This document shows positions 6,623 to 7,311 of a DNA stretch of 7,311 nt, piece after piece. Within the stretch, counting starts at the first letter, position 1. Each line of letters starts with the position of its first letter. Location: NCBI GenBank assembly GCA_023389135.1, contig JAEWEX010000515.1:1-7311 (forward strand). The letters run 5' to 3'. The DNA is from Pseudomonadota bacterium (GTDB taxonomy: Bacteria; Pseudomonadota; Alphaproteobacteria; Rhizobiales; Methylopilaceae). The translations under genes were made by a program, and so were the position numbers. The notes below the pieces were generated by a model. The model saw only the letters and a list, made by a program, of their open reading frames with translations, made no database searches and was not told the origin of the DNA.

Positions 6623-6635
6623 TGGAATTATTCCA
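6623..6635. promoter_or_regulatory. Palindromic operator candidate, possibly Irr/iron-control type
   Basis: TGGAATTATTCCA is a perfect palindrome around a central T. Its GAA-N3-TTC core resembles the iron control element bound by the Fur-family regulator Irr in alphaproteobacteria (a TAGAA-N3-TTCTA-like site, from memory), with G/C in place of A/T at one position in each half. The downstream gene is exbB-like, and Ton energizer genes are frequent iron-regulon members. The palindrome is seen; the regulator is inferred. Confidence 0.35.
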
Positions 6636-6668
6636 ATTACAGACTATATCGAGAAGTTGATCGAATAA

Positions 6669-6700
6669 ATATATGCTGTTACATGCCGCACAGCATCTAT
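6669..6700. repeat. Inverted repeat with 10-bp arms in the orf142 upstream region
   Basis: ATATATGCTG (6669-6678) and CAGCATCTAT (6691-6700) are inverted copies with one mismatch, separated by 12 bases. The spacing of about two helical turns between arm centres suits a dimeric DNA-binding protein, but it could also form an mRNA hairpin 29 nt before the Shine-Dalgarno. Confidence 0.4.
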
Positions 6701-6743
6701 GTATATCCTTTATGGAATTTTCTACTTGAAGGAGACCGGATCG

Positions 6744-7172
6744 ATGGCTTTGAGAGTTGCGCTGGCACTGGCGGCCGCCCTGATCCCCGCAGCGGCGTGG
6801 GCCCAGCAGCCGGCGGCCCCCGCCCAGCGGATCGGAGTCGAGCTCAACAGGCTGGAGGACAGCGACGGCGGTTGCCGCATCTACATGGTGTTCTCCAATC
6901 CGTCGGCCGATGCGCTGTCGTCGCTGAAGCTGGAACTGATCAGCTTCGATCCCGCGGGCGTCATCAACCGCCGCCTGCTGGTGGAGGGCGGTCCGCTGTC
7001 CGCCGACAAGACCGTCGTGAAGCTGTTCGCCATGAGCGACGTCGCCTGCGGCGAGATCGACCGCATCCTGCTCAACGACGTCCCCTCCTGCGAGGGCGGC
7101 GGCGGACCGCTTCCGGACTGCCTCTCCAGGCTCGACATCAGTTCGCGCGCCGACGCCGCGTTCGTGAAATAG
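6744..7172 (+). CDS. Small secreted four-cysteine protein of unknown function, upstream of exbB
   Basis: A 142-residue protein. ATG 6744 is chosen because GAAGGAG (6728-6734) lies 9 nt upstream and the product then opens with a clean signal peptide, MALRVALALAAALIPAAAWA, likely cut after residue 20 (AWA-QQ). The in-frame ATG at 6699 lacks a ribosome-binding site and would put 15 extra residues before the signal. The mature part runs IGVELNRLEDSDGGCRIYMVF, SSLKLELISFDPAGVINRRLL, GPLSADKTVVKLF, IDRILLNDVPSC and DCLSRLDISSRA, a pattern of beta strands. Cys44, Cys102, Cys116 and Cys126 could form two periplasmic disulfides. I recall similar uncharacterised proteins next to exbB/exbD in alphaproteobacteria, but know no function. 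It lies 9 nt before the exbB-like start and is surely in the same operon, so a role in the Ton energizer, or with its substrates, is plausible but unproven. Confidence 0.85.
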   Translation: MALRVALALAAALIPAAAWAQQPAAPAQRIGVELNRLEDSDGGCRIYMVFSNPSADALSSLKLELISFDPAGVINRRLLVEGGPLSADKTVVKLFAMSDVACGEIDRILLNDVPSCEGGGGPLPDCLSRLDISSRADAAFVK

Positions 7173-7181
7173 GAGCGCGTC

Positions 7182-7311
7182 GTGCTGGGCGCCGGACCGG
7201 AGGGGCTCTTGGAGACCGCGCGCCGGCTGCTGGAAGCCGGCGGCCCGGTGGTCGCGATCCTGGCCGCCATGTCGGTCCTGGCGACCACCATCGTGCTGGC
7301 CAAGCTCATGG
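7182..7311 (+). CDS. exbB: ExbB/TolQ/MotA-family proton channel, 3'-truncated by window edge
   Basis: Only the first 43 codons are present. GTG 7182 has AGGAG (7171-7175) 6 nt upstream, overlapping the stop codon of the previous gene. The product begins with a short amphipathic stretch, then LLEAGGPVVAILAAMSVLATTIVLAKLM, the first transmembrane helix typical of ExbB/TolQ/MotA proteins (the GGPV...I...S motif). ExbB works with ExbD in the inner membrane to couple the proton gradient to TonB, which powers receptors such as BtuB. The visible piece does not separate ExbB from TolQ by itself. The lack of visible tol genes and the nearby TonB receptor favour ExbB. The conserved second and third helices lie outside the window. 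Confidence 0.75.
   Translation, partial: MLGAGPEGLLETARRLLEAGGPVVAILAAMSVLATTIVLAKLM

Larger units (their letters stand above)
6609..6743 (+). promoter_or_regulatory. AT-rich promoter/operator region for the orf142-exbB operon
   Basis: This stretch is sharply richer in A/T than everything around it, as expected of a promoter region in a GC-rich genome. It contains a perfect palindrome TGGAATTATTCCA (6623-6635), an inverted repeat ATATATGCTG (6669-6678) / CAGCATCTAT (6691-6700, one mismatch), and a second ATGGAATT (6712-6719) matching 6622-6629. Several weak -35/-10 pairs are possible (for example TTGATC at 6657-6662, or TATATC at 6702-6707 as a -10), but none stands out, so I do not place the promoter exactly. 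Confidence 0.55.

Noticed and set aside
6699..6743. ATG at 6699 as the start of the four-cysteine protein
   Set aside because: There is no ribosome-binding site before it, it lies within an inverted repeat arm, and it would place 15 residues ahead of a complete signal peptide. AAGGAG precedes ATG 6744.

Overview
The window comes from a GC-rich bacterium, most likely an alphaproteobacterium. This is an inference from heavy G/C use at third codon positions, GTG and TTG starts, and protein sequences that resemble alphaproteobacterial members of their families. No rRNA, tRNA, insertion sequence, prophage or CRISPR array is visible.

Layout. (1) Positions 1-706 hold the 3' part of a class I SAM-dependent methyltransferase gene, followed by a strong GC-rich hairpin (717-750) that probably ends its transcript. 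(2) Positions 790-998 hold a sigma70-like promoter and a textbook cobalamin riboswitch. The predicted transcription start falls right at the base of the aptamer's closing stem. (3) Positions 1127-6582 hold one compact plus-strand operon of five genes in which every junction overlaps by 1 or 4 nt: btuB (outer-membrane TonB-dependent receptor), btuF (periplasmic binding protein), btuC (FecCD-type permease), btuD (ATPase) and a 301-residue cytoplasmic protein of unknown function. (4) Positions 6583-6743 are a markedly AT-rich intergenic island with two inverted repeats, one resembling an iron-responsive (Irr-type) operator. (5) Positions 6744-7311 start a second operon: a small secreted protein with four cysteines and no known function, then the first 43 codons of an ExbB/TolQ/MotA-family proton channel gene that runs off the window.

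How the parts work together. When intracellular B12 is low the riboswitch should allow expression of the operon. BtuB imports corrinoid across the outer membrane using TonB energy, BtuF captures it in the periplasm and BtuCD carries it across the inner membrane. The adjacent exbB-like operon plausibly supplies the Ton energy that BtuB needs, but its different promoter region suggests separate control, perhaps by iron. The two least explained parts are the 301-residue fifth gene of the B12 operon, which carries a conserved-looking His/Cys cluster, and the small four-cysteine periplasmic protein in front of exbB.
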